From Gambelia wislizenii (lineage: Eukaryota > Chordata > Lepidosauria > Squamata > Crotaphytidae), in assembly GCA_030847615.1 (NCBI GenBank), contig JAUMIR010000003.1:192705149-192769148 (forward strand): 64,000 nucleotides of DNA, written 5' to 3'. This document shows, in pieces, positions 20,615 to 31,853 of this stretch (positions are counted from its first letter, which is position 1; every line of letters starts with the position of its first letter). The translations under genes and the position numbers were made by a program. The notes beneath the pieces were generated by a model, which made no database searches, was not told where the DNA came from, and worked only from the letters and a program-made list of their open reading frames with translations.

Positions 20615-21230
20615 TTTTATTTCAATGAAAGCCAGAGTGCTCTCTGCAGTTAGTACTGGTATACATAGGTGAAAAGACCCCTGAAGTTACCCGCCTCTCG
20701 CATGCTTCTATTGGAGCTAATAATTCCCCCAAATAATAACAGAGATTTTGGCATCACTGGTGGGGCTCTAAAGCACCCCCACCTCTTAGGGTAGCAAGAG
20801 TTCTCCGCGCATGTACTCAACAGACTGTACCAGAAGTTCTGCATATGCATATTAAAACAAAGAATGTGGGGTTAATTGATACAGACAAGGAGATAAAGCT
20901 AGTGTGAGAAAACTATGCTGATGTACCCTTAGGAGTAAAAAAGGATAGTTTATTGTCTTATAATCTGTAGAAGACAGAGGATGTGCTTAGACAAAAATGC
21001 CAGGCCCATACATGTAGTACTTGGTCAGTGTTAAGGACCATCTGAGACATTAATTTAGAGGTCTACAATAGAGATCTACTAAATCTCCATATTGTGCTTA
21101 GAAAAGACAAAGAAGAGTGAAGATGGAGGATAAAAGACAAAATGGGGAGAAACTCTCAGATTTGTGGTTAGACATGGGTTTAGAACATAATAAAAGGTGT
21201 GGGAATCATAATGTTTGATGCATTCATGAT
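20615..21230. other. Unassigned sequence
   Basis: No recognised gene or repeat. The stretch is AT-rich and the open frames are short. Confidence 0.5.
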
Positions 21231-21660
21231 GAAAATCAGGAATGGGCAACTGTTGGAGGCTTGGGGACTTTATTACCCCCCCCACCCAAGAGACATTGGA
21301 AGGCTGTACCCCCATTGCACCCCCTGCAAAAATGTTTTTGCCCTTAGGTGCCCCTTAACACCCCCCTAGGGGCATTGGGGATTTTTTTTGTCATGTTTGT
21401 AGCCCTCCTGGACCCCGTTAAGCCCAGGAGAGGTCCCTTTTAACAACAGAAAGTTAGTGGAAGCCATTTGCCACTCACTTCCTGTTTCAGGAAAGATCTG
21501 TTCTGGGCCTAAATTGACCCAGAGTGACAAAAATATGGCAAAATTGTGCATAGCCCTTGAAAGCATTTGGGGCAAAATAAGTTATTTGCATTTTTTGGTC
21601 AAAGAGCATTTTTTTTTTTACCTCAAAATGGCCATGGGGGGCACACTGCCCACCAATGAG
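21231..21660. other. Possible non-autonomous DNA element, only left end seen
   Basis: The start CAGGAATGGGCAACTG resembles the CAGGGGTGGGCAAC-type ends of hAT elements, and the C-rich interior (CCCCCCCCACCC near 21277) is unlike its flanks. No matching right end or TSD found, so the call is tentative. Confidence 0.3.
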
Positions 21661-22592
21661 TAAATATAAAAGTTACTTCATTTATATACCCTCCAATGTT
21701 TCACAAATGATAACTGGGACATGAGTGGCCAAACCACAATAGAGTGTAGTCAAGATGGCAAACATTACCAAGGAGGAAGAACACACAAGCTAAGAGTAGC
21801 TGTAGAAGTTTTCTTTTTCCTGAGCCTCCTGAGAGGGACGAAATTCTTCCCCCTCTTCTCCTTGCCCCTTGGTGAATTGCAACAACAACATAGTTTATTG
21901 ATTAGTCACTAGACCATATCAAAGTTATTAAATTCTGACATTATATAAAATTGTAAAAGCAAATAAGCAGAAATACACTACTAAAACCTTTAAAAGGCAC
22001 CATATCCAATAGTGCTATAAAATTTCATATATATAGTCTAACATATAAAATAAAATAATCTAACATATAAAAATATAAAGATAGATAACAAAATTTGATG
22101 TAATATGAATAAACAATATAAAATAATAATAACTGCACAACCCTAAATAACATTATTAAGTAAAATTAAGGTACAAGTGACCAAACACTCCATACATTTA
22201 GAATTGGGTTTAGTTTAAATTTAAATATATTCATCACCTTTACAGACAACCCCATTTTCTTCCATAAAACGTTTCCTCAGTTGACTGGCAATAAGTATAA
22301 ATTTGGCCACTCTGATAGTAATATACCTATTTGAACCCTGTAAAAGAAAAGTTAATTGTGCATTTCGATCCCAGAGAAAAACTGGGACATTTTTAAAGCA
22401 TATGAAAATATGGGACAACACTTTGTTTTAAAGCTTATCTTTATTTTAAAATAAGATTTTAAATGGATTTAGTTCCGTTGTCATTTAATATAGTTTTAAT
22501 CATAATTTTGTATGTTTTAAACATATTTTATTCTATTTTATGCCTTTTTGTGAACCGCCTTGAGTCCTAGGCTAGGAGAAAGGTGGGGTGTT
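21661..22592. other. AT-rich sequence, possibly a LINE 3' region
   Basis: The stretch after GCAACAACATAGTTTATTGA (about 21879) reads on the minus strand as TGGTCTAGTGACTAATCAA then TAAACTATGTTGTTGTTGC. This resembles the 3' end of the I-type element at 38220-38256 (TGGTCTATGACCGTAATAAA). It could be a related 3' UTR fragment on the minus strand. No protein-level support. Confidence 0.3.
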
Positions 22593-22616
22593 GGATGGAT
22601 GGATGGATGGATGGAT
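22593..22616. repeat. (GGAT)n microsatellite
   Basis: Six GGAT units. Confidence 0.95.
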
Positions 22617-23373
22617 AACAGAAGATTAGTTGGGACTGTCCCTGTAAAAGCAGAACAGTTGGACTGCATGTGTTTAGCAGAAGCATGTACAGAAACCAAT
22701 TGTAGCATGTACAGAAACCAACTGTAGGTCTCCATACTCCCAATGGTCAAGTCTGGTATTCACATAGTTGGGGTAAAATCATAAATGAAACAAAGGGGAA
22801 GGCAGGCAACTCTCAGTATCACCACTTTGAAGTTGTTTGCTGTTAAGGGTAATATACTGAACTTTATTGAACTGTTTTCTTGTAAGTCTGCATACTTTTC
22901 AACTCAGGCTTTCAGTTGAGGCTATCTTATATTTGCCTACTTTTCCCCAGTAAATGTCACAAAATGCAGTTGAGTCATGTGTGTTCATTTCTAAAACAGC
23001 TGTGCATTTTAAATGAAAAATAAGGACCCCATCATCAAGCAAGGCTTGTAGCAGTTTGTGTAATCCAAGGCTTGTGCATGTAACAGTGGTCTGGTGGTAT
23101 TCTTTTAAAACACTGAAACTTAGCCCTACACATCACAGAGTTCATGTGCCTGGATCATAGTCAGTTCTCCTGATTTGGAGGTCTTTTTGTAAACAGCCTT
23201 CAGGTGGGCCCCTCTGCACATTAGTAGACCATGAGGAATTTATCCAGGGGGCAAAAACAGCAGTGCCCCAGTGAATGCCAAACAACTTGGAGCCACCATT
23301 TACATTTCCCACAAGCCTTTACTATTATGTCATCAGCATCATGGGGAGATAAAATGGTAGGTTAAATACCCTA
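22617..23373. other. Unassigned sequence
   Basis: Contains a two-copy 22-bp tandem repeat (AGCATGTACAGAAACCAA-TGT) near 22680-22728. Nothing else recognised. Confidence 0.5.
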
Positions 23374-23610
23374 AAGGCACCATATCCCATCTGATCTTGG
23401 AAGCTAAATAGGGTCAGCTCTGATTAGCACTTGGATGGGAGACCACTAATGAATTCCTGGTGCTGTAGGCTATATTTCAGAGAAAGGAACTGGCAAAACC
23501 ACCTCTGAGTAGTCTTTGCCTAAGAAAACCCCATGAAATTCATGGGGTCACCAAAAATTGAGAGGAGACATGAACACACATGCACACACAAACATGCACA
23601 CACAATTGCA
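23374..23610 (+). mobile_element. 5S-rRNA-derived SINE (5S-Sauria type)
   Basis: The first 98 bp (23374-23471) follow 5S rRNA: ATCTGATCTTGGAAGCTAAA, then GGGTCAGCTCTGATTAGCAC, TTGGATGGGAGACC and GGTGCTGTAGGCT. The A-box-like AAGCTAA and C-box-like GGATGGGAGACC of the internal RNA polymerase III promoter are still recognisable. The downstream body (GAACTGGCAAAACCACCTCT and CATGGGGTCACCAAAAATTG) is the tail part shared with other SINEs and with RTE 3' ends, followed by CA-rich repeats. It is not a functional 5S gene, because the 5' end is diverged and there is no terminator after the rRNA part. Confidence 0.88.
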
Positions 23611-24435
23611 GGTGGCTCCCAAACTCAGTTGCCTGGTGTAAGGAACCCATAGGGGTGGTATTAGAACAAAAATGGGAACTCATAGGAGCTGGGTTTCTGA
23701 CAATGTTTTATGCTAGTACCTATCCTAACTGTGATTAACAACTGAGACATAATTAAGTTTTAGATGGGCTACCATATGAATACCAGTACAATTGTCTTTT
23801 GAAGGGTAGGAGAGAATGAGAGAAACATCTGTCTCTCTATGTGTGGAGACCCACAGGAGATATTACAGCTTTTTCTTGGGTATAAAAAGTACCACATGCT
23901 AATTTATGGAGGGGATAATAGTTAAACAGAGAACGGAGTAGTATAGCCTTTAGTTGGTCTGTTGAAGAAGTTGAAAGTTGTGCACAGACACAGCTGCCAA
24001 GAAACCATGTTTACAAATGTTTTCCACTTTCTGGACTAGAAAATAAAGGGAAAGGATGTAACTGATAGGTCTCTGTCAAAAGACACATTTTTAAAAGGTG
24101 CTGAAAGAAATTAGAATGGAAAAGAGTGACCCTGCAATGGCGAACTCTGAGAAGTGAGAGGTGAATGAAAGGCAGACCAATTACTTCCTGTTCCTTTGGG
24201 AACTGTCTGTCTGTATAGATTGTCAGAGAGAGATCTCAGAGCATAGACCTTTGCCTGCCCTACAAATGTACCTTTCCTTCTTGCAGTTTGCAGGAAAAGG
24301 CTTGTAGTCTTATTTCATAAGAGAAAAATTTTGGAACCCCCTGGGCTAGATCAACAAATGGGTACAGAGGATATAAATAGGTTTTCATTTCCTAGGTCAG
24401 AATTTTCCCAGCAAAGTCATGTTATTATTTCACAC
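23611..24435. other. Unassigned sequence
   Basis: No gene or repeat recognised between the 5S SINE and the foldback element. Confidence 0.5.
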
Positions 24436-24438
24436 TTA

Positions 24439-24790
24439 GGAGATTTTTAGACCGCGTTTTAGAGTGCCTAGGGTGGGAGGAGCTTTCGGGAGAGGGACGG
24501 CGATCTTGCGCAGCAGGGGGGCGTTTTCGGACGCCGTTGTCCCTCTCCCGAAACCATTCGTGTCACTTCCGTGAAGCTTCGGAAGCCGCAGAGCCATATT
24601 TTAATCACGGAGGTTGCCCGTGATTAAAATATGGTGCTGAGGCTTCCAAAGCTTCATGGAAGTGACACGGATGGTTTCGGGAGAGGGACAACGGCGTCTG
24701 AAAACACCCCCCCTGCTGCGCAAGATCGCCGTCGCTCTTCCGAAAGCTCCTCCCGCCCTAGGCACTCTAAAACGCGGTCCGAAAATCTCC
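24439..24790. mobile_element. Long foldback MITE with TTA duplication, CpG-rich
   Basis: The whole 352 bp is one near-perfect inverted repeat. The left half starts GGAGATTTTTAGACCGCG and the right half is its reverse complement (GGAGATTTTCGGACCGCG), with TTA at 24436-24438 and 24791-24793. The arms meet at an ATATTTTAATCACGG hairpin near 24590-24630. Inside each arm lies a second hairpin (left arm: TTTCGGGAGAGGGACGGCG at 24484-24502 pairs with 24532-24553). The element is rich in CpG, in contrast to its AT-rich surroundings. A 3-bp TTA duplication points to PIF/Harbinger, but no transposase is present. Related to 43196-43526. Confidence 0.88.
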
Positions 24791-24801
24791 TTATACTCCA
24801 C

Positions 24802-24821
24802 TTTTCTTTTTTCTTTTCTTT

Positions 24822-24853
<32 letters not shown>

Positions 24854-24863
24854 TTTTTTTTTT
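24802..24863. repeat. (CTTT)n microsatellite
   Basis: A pyrimidine tract of about 62 bp with nine or more CTTT units ending in a T-run, directly beside the foldback element. It produces an artefactual Phe/Leu/Ser-rich frame. Confidence 0.95.
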
Positions 24864-26018
24864 AAAAGAAGATTTAGGCCATCCAGAAATCTAGTGGTCT
24901 TCCATATAGGGGCACTAATCAAGTTCTTGTGTGCTTAGGTTCAACCATGATGCAACATCAAGTGTTCCCTGATCATGCCCTGAGCCCTGACTATAAAACA
25001 TCAAAATCCATACTCAAAATCCTAACAGAATTGAAAACAGACACTCTAATCAAGGAGTTGCTAATGGAGCTTTGCACACACTCACAGTATAATGGTCACT
25101 TCAGTGTTTGACCTCCTCTGTTTTTCCCAGACAGGCAGCTAAGATCAGAAGAGTTATCAAGTCCCTTCTGGACCACATAACACATGGGGTGATGGATAGC
25201 AATGAAAATGAAAATGTTCTTGTTATCAACTAAGGCTATATATAAATTTTGTCAAAATCACTTAATACATGTGTGTTTTAGAGCAAACAATTCAATTTAC
25301 AATGCAGGCTCCGTATGCTTTTATGGTTGTCTTAAAAACTATTCCTAATCTTTTTTGTTTTAAGAAGTTAGTTTGCTTAATTGTTTTTTAACAGTATGAT
25401 ACAGCATTATTGGCTGGGGTCTCCAAAAGACTTTGTTTTTCTCCTTGTCATTAATGTAGAACCATCATGTCAAATAGTTGGTGGATTGGGTCCAAAATTT
25501 TTATTGTCTTTGTTTTGCTTCTGTTCAATAACATGACAATTTGATGAATCTGAGATCAAACCAGAATTTGAATAGTGTAACAGATAGACAATTTAAATTC
25601 TATTAATTAAATTAAACAATTAAATTAAATTACACATATCTCAGCTGGCCATTATGAGCTTAGAGCAGCAAGTGTGACTTCGCTTTCAATGCTCTTGGTA
25701 TTTGAAGTGACATGGGCTCATACTATGACCAGAGTGATTGTAGTCCTCTACCAAGGCCAATTTTTGCTCCACTGAGGTCCTTAAGCAAACAGAACATTTT
25801 CTGAAAATCTTGAGTCTTAAATAGTTATATTGGGACTTCTGTGGGGCTTTCAAAAGCCTACTTTGTAGTACTATTTTTTGGGGGTGGGGATGGTGGAGGA
25901 GAGAGATGGCTCTGAAAGCTATTTTATAAAGATGCATGTTTACATATATGGCTGGCATCCTGTTAGTGATTTATGATGGCATAAGTCCAATTTATGCATC
26001 ACAACTCACTTTTTTTTT
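24864..26018. other. Unassigned sequence
   Basis: No gene or repeat recognised. AT-rich. Confidence 0.5.
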
Positions 26019-26062
26019 GGCCATTGTGGAGGTCAGAATTCCCTTCTGACTACACAATGGCC
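26019..26062. repeat. 44-bp hairpin
   Basis: GGCCATTGTG-GA-GGTCAGAA, a 5-bp loop, then TTCTGAC-TA-CACAATGGCC. Probably the left part of a MITE that extends to about 26240, where TTTAGCTGGAAATGCTGCAA has an inverted partner, but its ends are not defined. Confidence 0.7.
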
Positions 26063-27413
26063 CACCCACCACCACTCACCTCTTCCAACATGGCCATTTC
26101 CAGGTTGTTGGACATCAGGGAGATCAGAGTTGGGGGGAATTTTTCTTTAGCTGGAAATGCTGCAATGAAGTCATCTGCAGGGATGTCCCAAGGGACCTTG
26201 GACATTTCTGCAGGTGTTTGTTGCAGTGCACCCAGCTAAAGGAAAATAGCTGGATGTGTTCCCACTGATTTGCCCCCCCCCATGACAAACCAGAAATGGC
26301 TGGATTGGTGGGTGTATGTGCAGCTTATAAGATAGGTTTTACTGGGTGGAAGGATTGGGAGACATAGCTCTGGAGTCACAGCTACATGAGACACATCCAT
26401 TTCCCAATGCAGGATATGTTTAAGTGTAAATAAAATGGAAAAAGCAAATATGTGGAGCCATTAACTTGAGTCAGAAGTGGCCAGAGACATTTTGTTGCCC
26501 AAGGAAGGCAATCCAGATGTAGCCTCTTCCACCACTTCGGTGATAAAAGTTATGATAAACTAAACAATGCATAATTTGATGATCTTTAATGGTACCCCCA
26601 AAACTGTTCCTTGTAAAGATCTTCTCCCCATATCTAATTATATGATGAAAATGGGTAAGCCAAATTAATGAATTTTGTATCAGTTTTAAGTGTTTTTCTC
26701 TCCAAACATTTTAGCGAATGCCAATGTAAACATTTGCTTGTGGAAACTGTGTTCAAAACTGCCATCCCATGTAGGATTTGACCTTTAGTACACCCAGAAG
26801 AGTTTTTGAAAAATAAACTTAAATTAAGTAATTGAAGTCATACTTTATATAAAGGAAGGGAAAGGGGTTATTATATTGAAGCAGGACTCTTAATTATAGC
26901 CCCTGATGCACAAGGAATGTTCATGCATTGGGAACCAATTAGCAGTCAATTATTTTGTGCTAGATTTCAAACACAACTCATGAATATGACAATCACATAG
27001 CGTTATGCATCAGCATATAGCTGTGATGGAGAGATCAAAGATCAGTTCTGCAATAACTGGCAACATTTGATGGGTATAGTTCCTAAGCATGACATCTGCT
27101 TAGAAACAGGGGACTGAATCATAACATCACAGTTGACTAAAAACAATGAGGGAGTGTAAAATCATAAGCTTTGGTTTCAAGCATCAAAGAAGAAGAGATG
27201 GAATGTCAATAAGAGTTCAATGGAAGTGTTCTTTGTTTCTTCAAAGACCGTGTGCTATAATTGCTTAGAAGCAGATTGATCATTTATGTATCCATTTGAG
27301 AACATAATTCAGAAGTAAACCCCAATATATGGATAAAATTAAACTGTATATTTGCATTAATGGTTCTGGTCCATAAGACACTTCAGCTGAAATGACTGAA
27401 CTGAAATCACTGT
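26063..27413. other. Unassigned sequence
   Basis: Apart from the inverted words near 26140-26250 noted with the hairpin, nothing is recognised. Confidence 0.5.
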
Positions 27414-28035
27414 GGGGTTGTCTAGATGGTAAAAATACTTCCCATAGAATTCAAGGAGAATACCTTTTGTCCCAATGAGATCCTGTGGTGATTTGTCTTA
27501 TTCAGAAGGAGGGGGCAAAAAACCTCCAAAAACTATGCAGGAAAAGCCTTTGCTGCTTTTCCCAATTTTTTTTTTTAAATAATACATGGAAATGTACATT
27601 ACTACTTGTTAAGACAATTGATTCAGGATGTTGTGCATTCTCAGAGAGGAGCAGAAGTGGACAGTGAATTGATTGGATGTGGGTGGAGGGCAGGCTTGCC
27701 AGCAAGGAAGCAGCCAGAAGCAACATTTTGGATTTTCACATTGCCGATTGTGTGCTTTTTTGCTGCTCCGAGGTGATCAAATACCTTTTTAACTCAGAAG
27801 GTTGTACTTGCGCATCTTTATTTTAAAGTTTCTTAAAAAAAAATACTGTGCAGCAGCAAAAACATGTGGAGAAAAATAACACACTAATCTTGATTCTCAG
27901 GTGTGTGTACTGCAAACACGGATAGCTTTGCATACTATTGATTTTGTCAAAAGGCTGTGGAGACAAATGAATGCTCCTGCGAATTTGCAATAATGCACAG
28001 GAATCCGTTTTATATCCTCTTGTCTAGACAAGACC
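27414..28035. mobile_element. Possible Harbinger-like element with TTGTCTAGA ends, related to 51.2 kb
   Basis: The left end GGGGTTGTCTAGATGG and the reverse complement of the right end, GGTCTTGTCTAGACAAG, form an imperfect inverted repeat. Flanking bases are TGT and TGA. The interior word TATTCAGAAGGAGGGGGC (27500) recurs at 51197, and the similarity continues for about 300 bp with gaps (TTTCCCAATTTTT, TGTGTGTACT-CAAA), so this is a repeated family. No coding capacity. Confidence 0.45.
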
Positions 28036-30884
28036 TGAGACAACCTGGAATTTCAACTGTGATTATTGGGTTATAGAATGAATTGCTCATGTGTTAAGAA
28101 ACAGAAACAGTCCCCTTTGCAAAGACCAAATAGTACAATATAAGAAAGGTTTCATTATCTGTAGTTTGAGACAGTTAATTAGCAATTGTTTAAGGTTACA
28201 GGTTTGGGGGCATTGGAATATTATGGCTTTCATGTCAGGGAATTTGGGGAACTCAGGTGTGGTTTTATTTCAGATTTTGGAGGCACTGTCTAAGGAACTG
28301 AATCCCATCATCAAAAGAGGATCAGCAATTTGGGCTTTTCCTTCAGAGACTAGTATAAAACCCAGAAAAGAGGTGACACTGAAACCATTGACATGAAAAG
28401 CATTGGCTACTATTGTTTATGAGGCATCTCTGAACAAGACTGGCACATTGTGGCACAACCATTAAATAGATTTGAAGTAGTCATCTCAGACAGCAATGTT
28501 GGGGAATGGCAGAAAACTGTTGGAAGAAGAGCTTTGTGTCACAAGGTTTACTCTACAACCTGAAAGCTAGCTTGCTGAAGTCAGGTACTGTGGAGGATGT
28601 TGTCTGATCCCCAGTGTTGAAGAAAGTTTAATCTGTCAGTTGAGTTGATTTTTGTACACAAAATAGAAGGCATGAACCACCTCATTCTTTGCCTCAGGTA
28701 GCAAAATGTTCTGAGTCAGTCCAGTTCCTGAAGAGTGGAAAATCCTAGTGGAAATGGTTAAGGGCATAACAAAGGGCACTTGTTATCAGCAGGCTGCCTT
28801 GCAGGGATGTGGCATGGGACCAAAAATCTAGGCTGGATGGACATCACTAACAAAGCAAACCTCTTAGTTTACTACTAAATAAGAGAACAAAAAAAGTTAC
28901 AACTGCTTTTAACAGCATTTTAGAAGATCATGCTAAGGACAATAAGTGATTTCTAATGGATTTCTTAGCCCGTCATTGAATTGCCATTCTCTCCATTCTT
29001 AAGGAAAGCTATAGCAATTATAATGTGGCATGAAATTGATAAAAGTGTGTGAGTATGAATTCATGTCTGAATGCTGGAGATTTGGGTGTGGGGGGTTAGG
29101 CAGTTTTTGTGAGAAACTGAAGTGAGCATGAACAGATTTCTGATGAGGCACACTTTTTTTTTTTTTTTGCTATAATCTATAACACTGAGGAAGGTACAAG
29201 ATGATTCTACAGATGGTGTTCCATGACATTCTCTTAAGTAATACAAATATTGTGGGAAAAGGATACAGCACTACAGTTTCAATTTAAACAGATATGGGTC
29301 AAGAGTAAGATGGGTTTTTCAAGTTTTTTTGTGGGAAGGCTTGTATATTTAGGTGTGTCTGGACTATTAGACTGAACAAGACTACATAGATACTGGAATT
29401 GTAATTAATCCTTTATCCAGTAGGTGGTAGCCATAAAACTGATTCAGACTCAGCTACTTAATTAAAGTAGCTACTTCATTAACCATATATTCTTTGGTTA
29501 AAAATTACAGATCTCTATATGGTACATTGTAAGATGTTATATTTTTATAAACCACATCAGCCACCAGAAGGCTCAAACAAGCAATAAGATTTTTTTTTTG
29601 TGGGTGGGCAGGGAGGAAACCAGCTTAATTTAAAGATAGCCACAGCTTTTAAGCGAAAATGGGAGGTCAGACATTAATCAGCTCGCTGGAATTATGCAAG
29701 GATGCTAATGCTAGGGTCAGCCTGATGATCTGCTGATCTAATTGCAGAAGAGCTTCATGAGTCCAAAGCAGTTATAAGAGCTGTTTGTCTTGAAAGCCTT
29801 TTTGAAAGAAGTAGATGAAATACTTGAGAAAGGAGTTGAAGTGAGGCTGCAAAACCATGCACATGTAATTGGAACTAGAAGTATAGTGCACTGATCTCTA
29901 CTCATGAAGAGTATGCATAGGTAGGGATGGATACATTCAACAGTTTCACTTCCTCTCACATTTCTTTTTTTCCCCTTCAAATCTCAGGTTGTCGCCAATT
30001 CCAATTATAAAGAAATATGTTCCATGTCAGTATTCCCCCCCCTCCCCCAAAAAAGTGAATTGAAGTAGAATTCTCCTTCATTTGCATTGACCAAATTCCA
30101 CAGGTACAGGTCATCTTAGCTTGGAAAAGACTATGTTATAGAGTTATTAAACATAAGAAGTCTCTTCTATCTCAAGAGGTGGCTGTCCTAATTCAGTATT
30201 TACATAGTTGAATACATAGGAATTCAAACCCAGACTTTTAAGAACTGAACACTCAAAGCCCTGGATCAAGATGGACAAAATCTGATATTTTCAGTTTCTC
30301 TCTCATTTGAGTTTTGACAAAATCTTTCCATCTTAAACATACAGAAATTTGAGTTTTTTTCTTAAATTTCTATCACAATAAACGGACACAGAATTGTTCT
30401 CCATCCCCAATGAAGGCTCTGTATATCACATTTCTGCTTTTTCTACTTAGGTTTACTCAGAAATGATTCCTGATTTTTAGATTTTTATTGCCAATGGGAG
30501 CTTCCATCTCACTGCTAAAAGCAGCTGATTGGCTTAGGTATGGGTAACAAATTTTCATTGTGACATTGGTGGAGGAGAAAAGAAAGGGTTTGGAGCAGAA
30601 ATTTCTCCTGCAGTTGCTATTAACATTCTTTAAAAAGGTACAACAAGTGATGCATTTAGTGTCACATTTAGTTTGGCTCTAACTCTTGTGATCTATAAGC
30701 TCCAGTTCACATGTCATATTAGAAGTAGAGAAAGACAAAGTACAGCTCACTTGGGTGATTTTCCCTCACTTCCATGGAAAATTTGAACCACCTACTAGAG
30801 AATAGATGATTAGGTATGGTGAAAGGCACAGAAAATATTGTGTATGTAGATGTGATACTGAAAGAGATGTGATACTGAAAATTC
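28036..30884. other. Unassigned sequence
   Basis: A 2.8-kb stretch with no recognised repeat or exon. T-runs lie at 29153-29168 and 29590-29599. The segment 29660-29745 is free of simple repeats and has several homeodomain-like ATTA/TAAT words. A 101-codon frame at 28091-28396 has no recognisable motif. Confidence 0.5.
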
Positions 30885-31318
30885 CTCTGGGAGGAATTTG
30901 TTGCAGCCACAAAGACCTAGGCTGGCGATCACCTCCCAGAGGGCTTTCTCAGCTGTCGCCCCCAAATTGTGGAACGGCCTGCCGGATGAGATCCGCCTAT
31001 TGACATCATTAGACAGCTTTAAAAAGGCTGTCAAGACAGTTCTCTTCAGGCAGGCTTTTCCAGAATAGCTAACCCCGGCCTCAGGAACCCCCTCTGGAGG
31101 TTGCTTCTGGACCTCCAAACTGATGCTGCTTGCTTGAAAGGGTTTTTAATAAATTGTATTATATATTGATTTTAATCTGTATTAATTTAATAATGTTTTA
31201 AGGGGGGGAAGGGATTTTGAGCTGTTTTATACTGTGTACTATTTTATTGTTGTAAGCTGCCCCGATTGCTCGCAGAGGGGCGGGATATAAAATTTTTTTA
31301 TTATTATTATTTATTATA
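30885..31318 (+). mobile_element. L2 LINE, 3' end only
   Basis: Matches the C-terminal and 3' UTR part of the L2 copy at 35902-37273: CCTCCCAGAGGGCTTTCTCAG, CCCCCAAATTGTGGAACGGC, then the 3' terminal block GCCCCGATTGCTCGCAGAGG and a TTATTATTATT tail. The protein resembles PKLWNGLPDEIR in broken frames. 5'-truncated. Confidence 0.85.
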
Positions 31319-31752
31319 CACACACATATCAACATTATACAGGCACACAGAAGATACTAGCATGCACAGTAATTGTTAGACTGCTAAAAGTCTAGTAATC
31401 TGTTTTTACACTGGCTGTAGAGAATGGGAAGCCACTTGCACTGGAACCAACAGAGAACTGCAAGGTACTCACATTTAGCAAGCTAACAAGGCCTTCTGTA
31501 CATGCACTGGGAGAGGAGGGGTGGACTTTCTTTCTTTACCAGCAACGTGGAAACCAAACAGATTGGAAGAGAAGGACGTGAGACAGACATTCCTTTACCA
31601 CCAGCCCTCTCACTCAGCTGCATAGGATTGTTAAATACAAGACTGATATGCACTGATATGTTAAAGTTCTCAAGAATGGACAGCAATATCTGCAACCTGA
31701 CAATGCCCTTGACAGCAGAAATGTGGATCATGAATACAATAGCTGGAATCAT
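31319..31752. other. Unassigned sequence
   Basis: Target-side flank of the I-type element. A short ACACACAC run near 31318-31326. No gene recognised. Confidence 0.5.
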
Positions 31753-31853
31753 ATTGTGCAATTATGGAGGAGGGGCAAGATGGCGACAGACTAACAACTT
31801 CTGAATTGTCCTCCCACTAACATCTGGCATTACCACCTATATATACCTCCAAA

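Noticed and set aside
23374..23471. A functional 5S rRNA gene
   Set aside because: The 5' end and several helices are diverged, and the sequence runs on into a SINE body without a T-run terminator.
28091..28396. 101-codon plus-strand frame
   Set aside because: No recognisable motif, no splice support, and no similarity to any retroelement protein in the window.
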